Source of the DNA: Anatilimnocola floriformis
GTDB taxonomy: Bacteria; Planctomycetota; Planctomycetia; Pirellulales; Pirellulaceae
Direction: 5' to 3'
DNA length: 64,000 bases
Assembly: GCF_024256385.1 (NCBI RefSeq)
Contig: NZ_JAMLFW010000001.1
Coordinates: 62,001-126,000, forward strand
Of the stretch, positions 16,198 through 25,569 are shown one piece after another (within the stretch, counting starts at the first letter, position 1; each line of letters begins with the position of its first letter). The translations under genes and the position numbers were made by a program. The notes under the pieces were generated by a model. The model was not told the DNA's origin. It searched no databases and was given only the letters and a program-made list of their open reading frames with translations.

Positions 16198-19100
16198 ATG
16201 AACGTCTGGGAACTCTGCATCCGCCGGCCGGTTTTCACCTGCATGCTGGTCCTCGCGCCAGTCGTGATGGGGATTGCCGCCTATCCGCAGCTGGGGGTCG
16301 ATCTGTTTCCGAACGTCGACATCCCGACGGTCGTCATCACGACGACTCTCAAGGGGGCCGGCGTGGAAGAAATGGAATCGAGCGTCACCAAAGAAATCGA
16401 AGAAGCCGTCAATACGATCAGTGGCATCGACGAACTGAAGTCGACGACCAAGGAAGGCTTTTCGCAAATCGTTATCGCCTTCAAGCTCGCGAAGAATGGC
16501 GACGTTGCCGCGCAAGAAGTGCGCGACAAGATCTCGCAGATTTTGAATCGTCTGCCATCCGGCACCGATGCTCCGCTCGTCGATAAGTTTGCCGTCGATG
16601 CCGCGCCGGTCATGACCATCGCCGTCAGCGGCAAACGCGATGAACGCGAAGTCACCGAAATCGCCAAGAAACAAGTCAAAGAGAATCTGGAAACCGTCTA
16701 CGGCGTCGGTGCGGTGACGATGGTGGGCGGTCGTCAACGCGCGATCAACATCATTCTCAACGTCGATCAGCTGGCCGCCTATTCGCTGTCGGCCGAAGAC
16801 ATTCGCCGCGCACTGCTGCGGCAAAATCTCGAAGTTCCCGGCGGCCGCGTCGACCAAGGTTCGCAAGAGCTTGTTTTGCGCACGATGGGCCGCATCGAGA
16901 AGGTCGCCGACTTCGCCAACCTGATTGTCGCTGACCGCAAGGACTATCCGGTTCGTTTGAAAGACGTTGGCCGCGTCGAGGATTCCTACGAAGAACCCCG
17001 CGGCCTGAGTCGCCTCGACGGCAACTCGGCCGTAAGTCTCGTGGTGCAAAAACAATCGGGACAGAACACGGTCTCGGTGGTGCACAGCATCAAAGATCAA
17101 CTCGCCAAGATCAAAGAGATGCTGCCGCCGGATATTAATTACGCGGTGATTCGTGATCAGTCGCGGTTCATCGAGAGTAGCATCCACGAAGTGCAGTTCC
17201 ACTTGGTGCTCGCTGCCGTGCTCGTCAGCTTGACCATTTTGCTCTTCATTCGCGATTGGCGGACGACGATCATCGCCACGGTGGCGATTCCCGCCTCGAT
17301 GCTGCCGACGTTCGCGTTCATGATGGCGATGGGCTACACGCTCAATAACATCACGATGCTCGGCTTGATTCTTGCCATCGGCATCGTCATCGACGACGCG
17401 GTGGTGGTACACGAAAATATTTTCCGCCACATGGAAGAGTTTGGCCGCGACGCCGTCGCTGCCTCACGCTCGGCGACTTCCGAAATCGCGACCGCCGTGG
17501 TCGCCACGACGCTCTCACTCCTCGTGATCTTCGTGCCGGTTGCGTTCATGCAAGGGCAGGTGGGCCGCTTCTTCAATAGCTTCGGCTTTGTGGTCGGCTT
17601 TTCGATTCTGATGAGCATGTTTGTGTCGTTCACGCTCACGCCGATGCTCTGCTCGCGGTTTTTGGTCCTCGAAAAAGACAGCCATCACAAGAGCAAGGGT
17701 GGCATCGTTACGCGGATCATCGAAGGCTCGTATCGTTGGATTCTCGGTTGGTCCTTGAAACATCGCTGGGTGATCGTGGCCGTTTCGGTTGCGGTCCTAT
17801 GTAGCACGCCGACGATTGCGGGCATGGTCGGCTTCGACTTCGTGCCAGTCGACGATCAAGGCGAATTCGAAGTCAGCATGACGTTGCCCGAAGGTTACTC
17901 GCTCGACCGCGCCGGTCAGCTGATGCGAGAAATGGAAACCGACCTGAAGACGCTGCCCGATGTGCGGCACATCTTCACGATCGTCGGCGATACGACGGGC
18001 CGCGTCGGCAAAGGCCAGGGTGACGTAACGCAGGCCAGCATTTATGTGCGACTGCCCGACGTCGGTCAGCGTGAATACACGCAGTTCGACATGATGCGCA
18101 AAGCTCGCGAAATGATGCAGCGCTATCCCGACATCCGCACTGCCGTGCAAGACGTCGGCGCGATCTCGGCGAGCGGCTTCAAGCAAGTCGACGTCGACCT
18201 CAACATTCGTGGCACCGACCTGGAAGAACTCCGCGTCATCTCCGACAAGGTCGCGGCCTGGCTGAAGTCGCGCGGATCGTACGTCGACGTCGACACCAGC
18301 TTGTCGCTCCGCAAACCGGAACTGCGCGTGCACATCGATCGCGATCGTGCGTCGAATCTCGACGTGCCGGTCGAAACGATCGCATCGACGCTGAACTTGC
18401 TCGTCGGCGGCGAACTGATCGGAAAGTACAAAGAGAAAGCCGATCAATACGATGTTTGGGTCCGGGCCGATCGCTCGTTCCGCGACGCGCCCGAAACCAT
18501 CGACGCGTTGATGGTTCCCTCGCCGCAAGCGGGGCTCGTGAAACTCTCGAATCTCGCTCATCTCGAAAACGCGCAAGGCCCGACGTCGATCGAACGTCAC
18601 AGCCGGCAACGACAGGTGGTGGTGGTTGCCAATCTCGAAGATATGCCCCTCGGCAAAGCCGTCGAAGAGATCGACGCTTACATGAAGTCGCTCAACCTGC
18701 CCGCCGGTTACCACCACGAGTTCCTCGGCCGGGCGAAGATGATGAAGGAATCGAACGGCGGCTTCCTCATCGCGTTCGGCTTGAGCTTCCTCTTCATGTA
18801 CATGGTGCTCGCGGCCCAGTTCGAGAGCTTCGTCCATCCGATCACCATTCTGCTCGCATTGCCGCTCACGCTGCCGTTCGCGTTCCTGTCACTGTATCTA
18901 CTCCGCACGCCGCTCGATATCTACGCGATGTTCGGCCTGTTCATGCTCTTCGGCATCGTGAAGAAGAACGGCATCTTGCAGATCGACTACACCAATGTGC
19001 TGCGAGCGCAAGGGATCGAGCGCGACAAAGCCATTCTCGACGCCAACCAAACTCGCTTGCGACCGATCTTGATGACCACACTCATGCTCGTCGCCGCGAT

Positions 19101-19461
19101 GGTGCCGGTCGCGATGGGCCAGGGCCCCGGCGCCGGCAGCCGCGCGAGCATGGCCAAGGTCATCATCGGCGGCCAAAGTTTGTCGCTGCTCCTCACGCTG
19201 CTTCTCACCCCAGTCGCCTACTCGCTGTGGGATGATTTTGTGTTGCTGTGGAACAAATGGATCCTGCGAATCAAGCCGGCCGGACAGCCGCAGACCTCGC
19301 CGATTCCGAATCCACTTTCGCAAGCCGGCACTGAAACCGTCATCGACGGCATCGCGATCCATCATGCGAGTGAAGTTCCCTCGCCATCGGCGGTCTTCCA
19401 GCAGGTCATCACCGATCCTGACAGGCAAAGAGCGCTGAAGACAAATTCAATCGTGGCGTGA
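16198..19461 (+). CDS. RND efflux pump, inner membrane transporter
   Basis: The 1087-residue protein is an AcrB/HAE1-type proton antiporter. It begins with the usual helix-one start NVWELCIRRPVFTCMLVLAP and shows two large periplasmic loops. In TM4 it has IGIVIDDAVVVHENIFRHME, whose two adjacent Asp residues carry protons. The second half ends in the FGIVKKNGILQIDYTN helix. The long frame upstream of 16198 is an artefact: the ATG at 16198 gives the family N-terminus. It is the third gene of the TetR-adaptor-pump locus. Substrate cannot be read from sequence. Confidence 0.95.
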   Translation: MNVWELCIRRPVFTCMLVLAPVVMGIAAYPQLGVDLFPNVDIPTVVITTTLKGAGVEEMESSVTKEIEEAVNTISGIDELKSTTKEGFSQIVIAFKLAKNGDVAAQEVRDKISQILNRLPSGTDAPLVDKFAVDAAPVMTIAVSGKRDEREVTEIAKKQVKENLETVYGVGAVTMVGGRQRAINIILNVDQLAAYSLSAEDIRRALLRQNLEVPGGRVDQGSQELVLRTMGRIEKVADFANLIVADRKDYPVRLKDVGRVEDSYEEPRGLSRLDGNSAVSLVVQKQSGQNTVSVVHSIKDQLAKIKEMLPPDINYAVIRDQSRFIESSIHEVQFHLVLAAVLVSLTILLFIRDWRTTIIATVAIPASMLPTFAFMMAMGYTLNNITMLGLILAIGIVIDDAVVVHENIFRHMEEFGRDAVAASRSATSEIATAVVATTLSLLVIFVPVAFMQGQVGRFFNSFGFVVGFSILMSMFVSFTLTPMLCSRFLVLEKDSHHKSKGGIVTRIIEGSYRWILGWSLKHRWVIVAVSVAVLCSTPTIAGMVGFDFVPVDDQGEFEVSMTLPEGYSLDRAGQLMREMETDLKTLPDVRHIFTIVGDTTGRVGKGQGDVTQASIYVRLPDVGQREYTQFDMMRKAREMMQRYPDIRTAVQDVGAISASGFKQVDVDLNIRGTDLEELRVISDKVAAWLKSRGSYVDVDTSLSLRKPELRVHIDRDRASNLDVPVETIASTLNLLVGGELIGKYKEKADQYDVWVRADRSFRDAPETIDALMVPSPQAGLVKLSNLAHLENAQGPTSIERHSRQRQVVVVANLEDMPLGKAVEEIDAYMKSLNLPAGYHHEFLGRAKMMKESNGGFLIAFGLSFLFMYMVLAAQFESFVHPITILLALPLTLPFAFLSLYLLRTPLDIYAMFGLFMLFGIVKKNGILQIDYTNVLRAQGIERDKAILDANQTRLRPILMTTLMLVAAMVPVAMGQGPGAGSRASMAKVIIGGQSLSLLLTLLLTPVAYSLWDDFVLLWNKWILRIKPAGQPQTSPIPNPLSQAGTETVIDGIAIHHASEVPSPSAVFQQVITDPDRQRALKTNSIVA

Positions 19462-19473
19462 AGTCATTGTCGT

Positions 19474-19688
19474 CGTTCACTCCGTGAACGATGGGTTGAA
19501 GTGAACCAATCCGCGCGCCGCCGAAAGAGCTCCGCGAATTTCGGCCGTTTGGCGAGTGGAGTTGGTAGCTGAGTCTGTGTTTGAATTGAGAGCGAAGGCG
19601 ACTTCCATTCGCCACCGCCGGAACTTCGCGGGGCTCGTTCCTTGGCACGTTTCAGGTTGACCTCAGCCCATCGTTTTCGGAGAAAACG
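19474..19688. repeat. Long imperfect inverted repeat with hairpin ends
   Basis: The arms at 19474-19507 and 19655-19688 are inverted copies matching at 27 of 34 positions. Each carries its own terminal hairpin: CGTTCAC/GTGAACG with a TCC loop on the left and CGTTTTC/GAAAACG with a GGA loop on the right. The stem differences between the arms keep base pairing. The element fills the gap between the convergent pump and tgt genes and may serve as a two-way terminator. Confidence 0.6.
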
Positions 19689-19698
19689 ACGACGATGG

Positions 19699-20829
19699 TC
19701 ACTCCGCCGGATTCGGCGGGGATGAGCTCCAACCGGCGATCTTTTGATCGTAGTACTCCACAAACCGATCTTGCTCGATCGCGGCGCGGGCGCCGGCGAG
19801 CAGGCGTTGGAAGTAAGTGAGGTTGTGGGCGCTCAGCAGCATCGGCCCGAGCATTTCGTCGGCCATGAAGAGGTGGCGGATGTAGCCGCGGCTGTGTTGG
19901 CAGCAAGGACACGGACAGCCCGCTTCGACCGGTTGCGTGTCGAGCTGATGTTTCAGATTGCGGAGCTTGAGCGTGCCAGCATCGGTATATGCCGTGGCAT
20001 TGCGGCCGTTGCGCGTCGGCAGCACGCAGTCGAATAGATCGATGCCGCGACGAACCGCGTTGAGCAGATCCATGGGCGTGCCGACGCCCATCAGGTAGCG
20101 TGGCTTGTTCACGGGCATCGCCGGACAAACTTCGTCGAGCACTTTGTACATTTCGGCCGGCGCTTCGCCGACGCTCAGGCCGCCGACCGCATATCCGGGG
20201 AAATCGAGCTTGGCGAGTTCTTCGGCGCACCAGATGCGCAACGCAGGATTGAGGCCGCCTTGCACGATGGCGAATTGCGCTTGCTCGGGACGCTTCGCCG
20301 CGGCCTGGCAACGGCCTGCCCAGCGGATGGTCCGTTCGCAGGCAGCGCGAATGGCGGCGTCTTCGGCGGGAAGGGCGATGACATGGTCGAGCACCATGGC
20401 CACATCGCTGCCGAGGTCTTCTTGAATCTGAATCGCTCGCTCCGGCGACAGCTCGAGCAAACTGCCGTCGATATGTGAACGAAAGACGGCTGCTTGCTCG
20501 CTGATCTTGGTCATCTGCGCGAGGCTGAAAAGTTGAAAGCCGCCGCTATCGGTCAGGATCGGGCCGTTCCAGCGCATGAAGCCATGCAGCCCACCGAGTT
20601 CCTTCACCACGCGTTCGGTCGGGCGCAGCGCGAGGTGATAGGTATTGCTGAGAACCATCTGCGCGCCGGTGTTGCCCACCATGTCGATGGTCAGCCCCTT
20701 CACGGTGCCTTGCGTGCCGACCGGCATGAAGGCGGGCATTTCGACCGGGCCGTGCGGCGTGTGAAAGGTGCTGCGGCGGGCGCGGCAATGAGCGTCGGTG
20801 TGATGGAGCGTGAAGTGAAAGCGCGTCAT
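19699..20829 (-). CDS. tgt: tRNA-guanine transglycosylase
   Basis: The 376-residue enzyme exchanges the wobble guanine of Asp, Asn, His and Tyr tRNAs for preQ1 in queuosine synthesis. [11 protein letters not shown] holds the base-binding Asp94. [13 protein letters not shown] is the substrate loop, and [15 protein letters not shown] carries the nucleophile Asp. Zinc ligands lie in CPCPCC with the later His. The length is normal for bacterial Tgt. It is the last gene of the leftward cluster that begins with the ExbB-like gene, with an 86-base gap. Confidence 0.97.
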   Translation of the reverse strand: MTRFHFTLHHTDAHCRARRSTFHTPHGPVEMPAFMPVGTQGTVKGLTIDMVGNTGAQMVLSNTYHLALRPTERVVKELGGLHGFMRWNGPILTDSGGFQLFSLAQMTKISEQAAVFRSHIDGSLLELSPERAIQIQEDLGSDVAMVLDHVIALPAEDAAIRAACERTIRWAGRCQAAAKRPEQAQFAIVQGGLNPALRIWCAEELAKLDFPGYAVGGLSVGEAPAEMYKVLDEVCPAMPVNKPRYLMGVGTPMDLLNAVRRGIDLFDCVLPTRNGRNATAYTDAGTLKLRNLKHQLDTQPVEAGCPCPCCQHSRGYIRHLFMADEMLGPMLLSAHNLTYFQRLLAGARAAIEQDRFVEYYDQKIAGWSSSPPNPAE

Positions 20830-20915
20830 GCGAGGTACGAAAGAGCGTTAGGCTGCCAGAGTGGTGCAAAAGCCGGTAAACCACCGAGTCGAGCCCGGTG
20901 GCGATGAATCGTGGT

Positions 20916-21593
20916 CTACTTTTCGAGATCTTCCCTGACCAGCAGACTGATGTTGCCGACGCGGGCAGCAGCGCCGGCATCGAAGACGCGGATCGCGGCG
21001 CCGTGGCTGGCGTCGGCTGCAGCAATGACGACCAGCGTCAGCGGTTTGCCACCGGCGTCGGCTACGGCGGCTTGGATTTTCATCCGCAGATCTTGATCGC
21101 TGAAGCACTGCTCGTCGTCGATCCAGAACGTGTCGTCATCCTGAATGGTCACCTTCAGCGTGTCGCTGTCTGGCGAGGCTTCGGTGACCGAGCGGCCCCC
21201 ACCCTTGTCCGTGGCCTTCTGCGGATTGGGTAGGTTCATCACCGCTTGCAGCGCAGCCATCGAGGTGGTGAGGAAGAAGATGAGCAGAAAGAACACGATG
21301 TCGACCATCGGCGTCATGTCGATGAGGTCTTCGTGCGGCTTGTCCTTCGGCCCCATCAAGCCGTGATCTTCGTGGTCCTCGTCATGCTCATCGTCATCGT
21401 GGTCGTCAAAATCATGTTCATGATGATCGTCGTGCTGCGCAGCCGGCGGCGAGGCAACTGGTGGCGCGGCGGCCGTTGCGGCGGGAACGAGGATGCCTGC
21501 CGAGCACTTTGGGCAGCGGACTTTGCGGCCGGCATGTTCGTCGGCTGCTTTGATGGGATTCTGGCACTGGGGGCAAGCAAAGGAGATGCTCAT
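20916..21593 (-). CDS. ExbD/TolR-like protein fused to zinc ribbon and His/Asp-rich linker
   Basis: The 225-residue protein has three parts. Residues 5-32 form a zinc ribbon with CPQC (Cys7, Cys10) and CPKC (Cys27, Cys30). After an Ala/Pro linker, residues 54-77 are almost all His, Asp and Glu. From about 89 follows an ExbD/TolR protein with DMTPMVDIVFFLLIFFL, in which Asp98 is the conserved proton-pathway residue, and a periplasmic domain. In ExbD the N-terminus is cytoplasmic, so the ribbon and linker should face the cytoplasm. Its start overlaps the stop of the upstream ExbD by four bases, indicating coupling. The metal-sensing role is inference. Confidence 0.88.
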   Translation of the reverse strand: MSISFACPQCQNPIKAADEHAGRKVRCPKCSAGILVPAATAAAPPVASPPAAQHDDHHEHDFDDHDDDEHDEDHEDHGLMGPKDKPHEDLIDMTPMVDIVFFLLIFFLTTSMAALQAVMNLPNPQKATDKGGGRSVTEASPDSDTLKVTIQDDDTFWIDDEQCFSDQDLRMKIQAAVADAGGKPLTLVVIAAADASHGAAIRVFDAGAAARVGNISLLVREDLEK

Positions 21594-22048
21594 TCGTGCT
21601 TCTCCTCCTTGCCCGATGCTTCCATCACGGCGACGTGCAACGTCATGTCTTCCCGCAGGGCGATCCCCACGATGCGCTGAATCTCGCGCAGGCGAACGGC
21701 TTTTTGAGCTTTGATCAGCAGCTTGGTTTTCTTCGCGGCCTGCGCGATATCCGAAGCTTTGTTGATGCGGTCTTCCTGCACGCCCGGGTCGGTAAATTCC
21801 CCTTCGACTCCCTCGAGCTTGACCGCGACGAAGTTCGGATCGGGGCCGGCCATAACGACGATGGTCATGGTTTCGTCGAGCTCGAGCGGCGCAGCATGCA
21901 TGGCCGTCGGCATGTCGGGAATCTCTCCGCCCGCCTTGGTGATGAACAAGAACATGAAGTAAATGTTCATCAAGAAAACGAGATCGATCATCGCTGTGAT
22001 GTCGAACTCGGCATCGTCATGATGCTTTTTATGTGGCAATAGCGACAT
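21590..22048 (-). CDS. ExbD/TolR-like biopolymer transport protein
   Basis: The 152-residue protein has the ExbD layout: short His/Asp-containing N-terminus, one transmembrane helix with AMIDLVFLMNIYF (Asp22) and a periplasmic domain ending in a charged tail. It would work with the ExbB-like protein encoded four bases upstream and with the zinc-ribbon ExbD encoded downstream, forming a proton-driven energy transducer of the Exb/Tol/Mot superfamily. The usual Ser/Thr-Pro stretch is replaced by ITAM. Target receptor is unknown. Confidence 0.88.
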   Translation of the reverse strand: MSLLPHKKHHDDAEFDITAMIDLVFLMNIYFMFLFITKAGGEIPDMPTAMHAAPLELDETMTIVVMAGPDPNFVAVKLEGVEGEFTDPGVQEDRINKASDIAQAAKKTKLLIKAQKAVRLREIQRIVGIALREDMTLHVAVMEASGKEEKHE

Positions 22049-22051
22049 GCA

Positions 22052-22702
22052 CTAAGCCGCCCGCTTCATAGGATCTTTGCTGGGTTTGAGCAGGAGCAGG
22101 ACTTTCAGCATGCCGGCCTGCGTCGCTTCCAGCAATTTGCGGAGGCGGTTCTGAATCGAGGCCAGCAGAAAGTTGAACGGAATAGCCGTCAGCAGACCGA
22201 GGGCGGTGCAGATGAGGGCGATCGAAATATCCTTCGCGATATGGTGCGGCTCGACCTTGGCACCGCTACCGATGGTGCTGAACGCCGCCATCATCCCCAT
22301 CACCGTGCCGAACAAGCCGAACAGCGGGCCGGACTTGATCACCACCGCGACCCAGCCGGTGCGGTAATCGAAATCGGTCACCACGTCGCCCATCAACGTT
22401 TCGGTCACCATCTGCTTCACGTGTTCGTAGCCGAGCTCGCGATTGGTGAGGGCCAGGTGAGTGAGCTGCGGCACGGCGCGAATGTCTCCTTCGCAGAGGG
22501 CGGTCGCTTCGTCGTATTCGCGATTCTTGAGCTTGGCCAGCAGTTCGTCCATGAACGCGTTGTATTCGTTGCGGTTGGCAAAGCCGAACTGCGACAGCCG
22601 GCGATAAGCCGTGACGATGCAATACAAACCCCACAGAAAGTTGAGCGCGAGCATCACGTAACACAACTTGTCAACGATCGGGGCAATCGCACTGATATTC
22701 AT
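22052..22702 (-). CDS. MotA/TolQ/ExbB proton channel family protein
   Basis: The 216-residue protein has an N-terminal helix (about residues 6-30), a cytoplasmic loop with charged helices, and two C-terminal helices containing GPLFGLFGTVMGMMAAFS and ALICTALGLLTAIPFNF, the signature of the channel domain. It would form the pentameric pore around an ExbD dimer. It is the first gene of a three-gene operon read leftward, followed by two different ExbD-type genes and then tgt. The long upstream region is likely its promoter. Confidence 0.9.
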   Translation of the reverse strand: MNISAIAPIVDKLCYVMLALNFLWGLYCIVTAYRRLSQFGFANRNEYNAFMDELLAKLKNREYDEATALCEGDIRAVPQLTHLALTNRELGYEHVKQMVTETLMGDVVTDFDYRTGWVAVVIKSGPLFGLFGTVMGMMAAFSTIGSGAKVEPHHIAKDISIALICTALGLLTAIPFNFLLASIQNRLRKLLEATQAGMLKVLLLLKPSKDPMKRAA

Positions 22703-23355
22703 CGCGGCTCCAGAGCAGAATCAAATCCGGCAACAGACACCGGGCAGTGTTCGCAAGAAACGCGGTCGCAAGAAACGACGGCTGCCGGGTAGACTTTTGA
22801 TTGTGAACGGCGGGGTTGAGTTTTGCAACCAACGGAACCGATGGAGGGGGATTTTGCAGGTTACTTTTGGTTATGGGTTGCAGAACGCGTGCTTGATTTA
22901 TTTGCGTGGAGATTGTCGGTGGAAAAACGCTGGCCAGCGATAGTGGACAAGTGTATAGTACGCGTTGGCGTTGTTCGCGCATTGCTCTCTCACAATTTGG
23001 TTGTCGGGATCTTGAGGAAGAGCCTCAGAGAATGCGGTTGCTGTGATGCTGGGAAGTGAAGTGTTGTGGAACAACAACGAATGGTTGTGGCCGCGAAGGA
23101 TGGGAAAAATAAGGGTTGCGTGGCGGCGGACCGCGGCAAGCCGATGCGGGCAAGTGACTTGTGGCGACCTGGATGTGCGCAACACTTAGCAACAACGTAG
23201 TAAGCAGGTGTTGTGGAAATGTTGTGGAAAAATGGCGGTTTTTGGCGTAAATGATGGCTGGGCAATTGCTTTCAGCGAATGAGTTTCAACAGCACAAGTG
23301 TTGTATGTTCGGACGCGAAGGAAAGCTAAGGGAATGGTGTTGCTCGCTCGGTGGT
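22703..23355. other. Long intergenic region upstream of the ExbB operon, no gene seen
   Basis: This 653-base gap has no credible ORF. It lies upstream of the ExbB-like gene and downstream of the exonuclease-family gene, both leftward. It contains repeated TGTTGTGGAA motifs (see the next entry) and is lower in GC than its flanks by eye. It probably holds the ExbB operon promoter, but I cannot point to one. Confidence 0.5.
23062..23232. repeat. TGTTGTGGAAA repeats
   Basis: The 11-mer TGTTGTGGAAA occurs twice head to tail at 23209-23219 and 23220-23230. A near copy lies at 23062-23072. The reverse complement of the second copy contains TTTTCCACA, which fits the loose DnaA-box pattern. They may be binding sites for a regulator of the ExbB operon. 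No origin-linked gene is nearby. Confidence 0.45.
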
Positions 23356-24285
23356 TCACTTCGTGAGCACTTCAGCGACCACGGCGCGATGGTCGGACGG
23401 GTAGGGCGTGACGATGATGTCGGCGGTGGTTTTGTTTTCGCCCACGACTTCTGCCGATTTGATGGTGAGCTTATCGCCGTGGGCGAAGACGAAGTCGATG
23501 CGGTCGTGGTGGTCTTTGGGGTCGGCGGGTTTGGTAAGCGGGGTCCAAGTCAGGCCGGGGTTTTTGATGGGATCGGCGTGGATCGTGCGATACGCATCGC
23601 GAAAGCCAGCGGCGACGACGGCGTGGGTGCTGGGCCATTCGACGGCGAGGGGGCAGAGTTTTTGTTCGGCGGCAGCGGCGGTCCAATCGTGGTGTGAGGG
23701 TTCGTTGAAGTCGCCGGTGAGAAAGATCGGCGTTTTCTCCGAAACGATGTCGCGGACTTCGGCGAGCAGGCGTTCGACTTGGGCACCGCGAGCGGATTTG
23801 GCCGCGGCGATGGCTTCTTCGGCGGTCTTGAGGAAGGGGCCATTGTGGTAAGGAATGCTGAGGAGTTGGTAGGGCTGATACGGCGCGTGGGCGAGGTGAG
23901 CGTTGAAGTGGTAGAGCGTGCGGCCAGTGGGCGTTTCGAGGCGGACGCCCCATTTGCGCGGCGTGGCGGTGACGATTTTGAAGCGGCTGATGATGGCGGT
24001 GTTGCCTCCTTGATCGAGATGATTCCAGCCGAGCCGCTTGGCGATTTCGGCCGAGCGATCGGGTCGCGGGCCACTCGCGGCGAAACTGGTGGTCTCTTGC
24101 AGACCGACGATATCGGCGCGGGCTTGCTTGATGACTTCGACGGTTTGATCGAGTGGTTGTTTGCCGGCATCGCCGCCGTGCCAGAGGTTGAAGCTCATGA
24201 CGCGGATGGTTTCGGCAGCAGGTTGGGCATGCGACACACTGACGAAGGACAGGAGACAGGCGATGGCGAAGATGTTGCGAAACAT
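23356..24285 (-). CDS. Secreted endonuclease/exonuclease/phosphatase family protein
   Basis: The 309-residue protein has a signal peptide (FRNIFAIACLLSFVSVSHA) and the EEP fold. The motifs run MSFNLWHGG, GLQET with the metal-binding Glu, HFNAHLAH, FLTGDFNEPSHHDW and the C-terminal SDHRAV with the catalytic Asp-His. Family members are DNases, sphingomyelinases or phosphoesterases that use Mg. The exported location favours scavenging of nucleic acid or phosphate, but the substrate is open. It is divergent from the toroid protein gene at 24434. Confidence 0.88.
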   Translation of the reverse strand: MFRNIFAIACLLSFVSVSHAQPAAETIRVMSFNLWHGGDAGKQPLDQTVEVIKQARADIVGLQETTSFAASGPRPDRSAEIAKRLGWNHLDQGGNTAIISRFKIVTATPRKWGVRLETPTGRTLYHFNAHLAHAPYQPYQLLSIPYHNGPFLKTAEEAIAAAKSARGAQVERLLAEVRDIVSEKTPIFLTGDFNEPSHHDWTAAAAEQKLCPLAVEWPSTHAVVAAGFRDAYRTIHADPIKNPGLTWTPLTKPADPKDHHDRIDFVFAHGDKLTIKSAEVVGENKTTADIIVTPYPSDHRAVVAEVLTK

Positions 24286-24433
24286 AAGGTGCGATGTGAA
24301 CGAGTGGGAACGCTTGATTCTCGCCGGCGACTACTGGCCGTTGGCGGGTTTCCTGCGGATAATCGGAGGTCGAATTTCTATTCTGTCTGTTGCCCGCCAG
24401 ATAGCAACGGCGTTTCTTTCACGAGGATCAGTT

Positions 24434-25534
24434 ATGTTGCGTCGTTCTTTCGTCGTTATTTGCTGCGTGACGGTCGCGGCGAGTTCGCTGGCCGGTTCTG
24501 TTCAGGCTCAGACCAAAACGTACGATCAGATGGTCTCGCAGGCCATCGAGTTCTTGGCGACGAAGTCGCAAGCTGCCGATGGCTCGTACAACTCGAAGGC
24601 TGGGCCGGCCGTCACCGCGCTGGTGACCGCGGCGATTCTCAAGCACGGCCGCTCGCCTGAAGATCCGCATGTGGCGAAGGCGCTGAAGTATCTCGAAGGC
24701 TTTGTGCAACCCGACGGCGGGTTTTATGCGCCGGAATCGAACAACAAGAACTACGAAACGGCCCTCGGCCTGCTCGCGTTCAGCCTGGCGAATAAGAACG
24801 GCAAGTACGACGCGCTGCTGAAGAAAGGCGATGCCTTTGTAAAAAGCATTCAGTGGGGTGCGACCGATGGCAAGGTGGCCAGCGATGTCGAGTTTGGCGG
24901 CGCGGGTTACGGCCGGAGCAAGCGGCCTGACTTGTCGAACACCAGCTTCTTTCTCGATGCTTTGAAGGCCACGGGCAACGACGAAAACAGCGAAGCCATC
25001 AAACGGGCTTTAATCTTTGTTTCCCGCTGCCAGAATCTGGAAACGGAACACAACACGACGCCGTTCGCCGCCAAGAAACCGGACGGTGGTTTCTATTACA
25101 CGCCGGCTGCTGGCGGCTCGAGTCAGGCCGGTGTGGATGAATCGACAGGTGCGCTGCGGAGCTATGCTTCGATGAGCTACGCCGGGCTGAAGAGCATGAT
25201 CTATGCGGGCGTGAAGAAGGACGATGCTCGCGTGGTCGCGGCCAAGAAGTGGCTGGCGAAGAACTACGACTTGAAGAGCAACCCGGGCATGGGCCAGGCT
25301 GGACTCTACTACTACTACAACACGATGGCCAAGGCGCTGGAAGCGCTCGGCGAAGACAAGTTTGTCGACGAAGCGGGCGTCGCTCACGACTGGCGGAAAG
25401 AACTCGTCGAAACACTCGCCGCCGCCCAACAAAAGGACGGCAGCTGGGTGAACGAAACCAACCGCTGGATGGAAGGCGACTCGGCGCTCGTCACAGGTTA
25501 CGTGCTGCTCGCGCTTTCGCACTGCAAGAAGTAA
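24434..25534 (+). CDS. Secreted prenyltransferase/squalene-cyclase-like toroid protein
   Basis: The 366-residue protein has a signal peptide ending in SVQA. After it come helical repeats with QW-like turns: AADGSYNSKAGPAVTAL, VQPDGGFYAPES, KPDGGFYYTPA and QKDGSWVNE. This is the alpha/alpha toroid of squalene cyclases and related proteins. The DXDD catalytic motif of hopene cyclases is not seen and the protein is about half their length. A binding or structural role in the periplasm is therefore more likely than terpene cyclisation. The upstream open frame to 24161 does not look coding. Confidence 0.82.
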   Translation: MLRRSFVVICCVTVAASSLAGSVQAQTKTYDQMVSQAIEFLATKSQAADGSYNSKAGPAVTALVTAAILKHGRSPEDPHVAKALKYLEGFVQPDGGFYAPESNNKNYETALGLLAFSLANKNGKYDALLKKGDAFVKSIQWGATDGKVASDVEFGGAGYGRSKRPDLSNTSFFLDALKATGNDENSEAIKRALIFVSRCQNLETEHNTTPFAAKKPDGGFYYTPAAGGSSQAGVDESTGALRSYASMSYAGLKSMIYAGVKKDDARVVAAKKWLAKNYDLKSNPGMGQAGLYYYYNTMAKALEALGEDKFVDEAGVAHDWRKELVETLAAAQQKDGSWVNETNRWMEGDSALVTGYVLLALSHCKK

Positions 25535-25569
25535 TTGCTGCCAGATCGCGCAATTGCTCCTCGTAACAT

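Noticed and set aside
22703-23355. Replication origin, because of DnaA-box-like matches
   Set aside because: Only one loose match is seen, no clustered consensus boxes or AT-rich unwinding region, and no dnaA, dnaN or gyrB gene is nearby.
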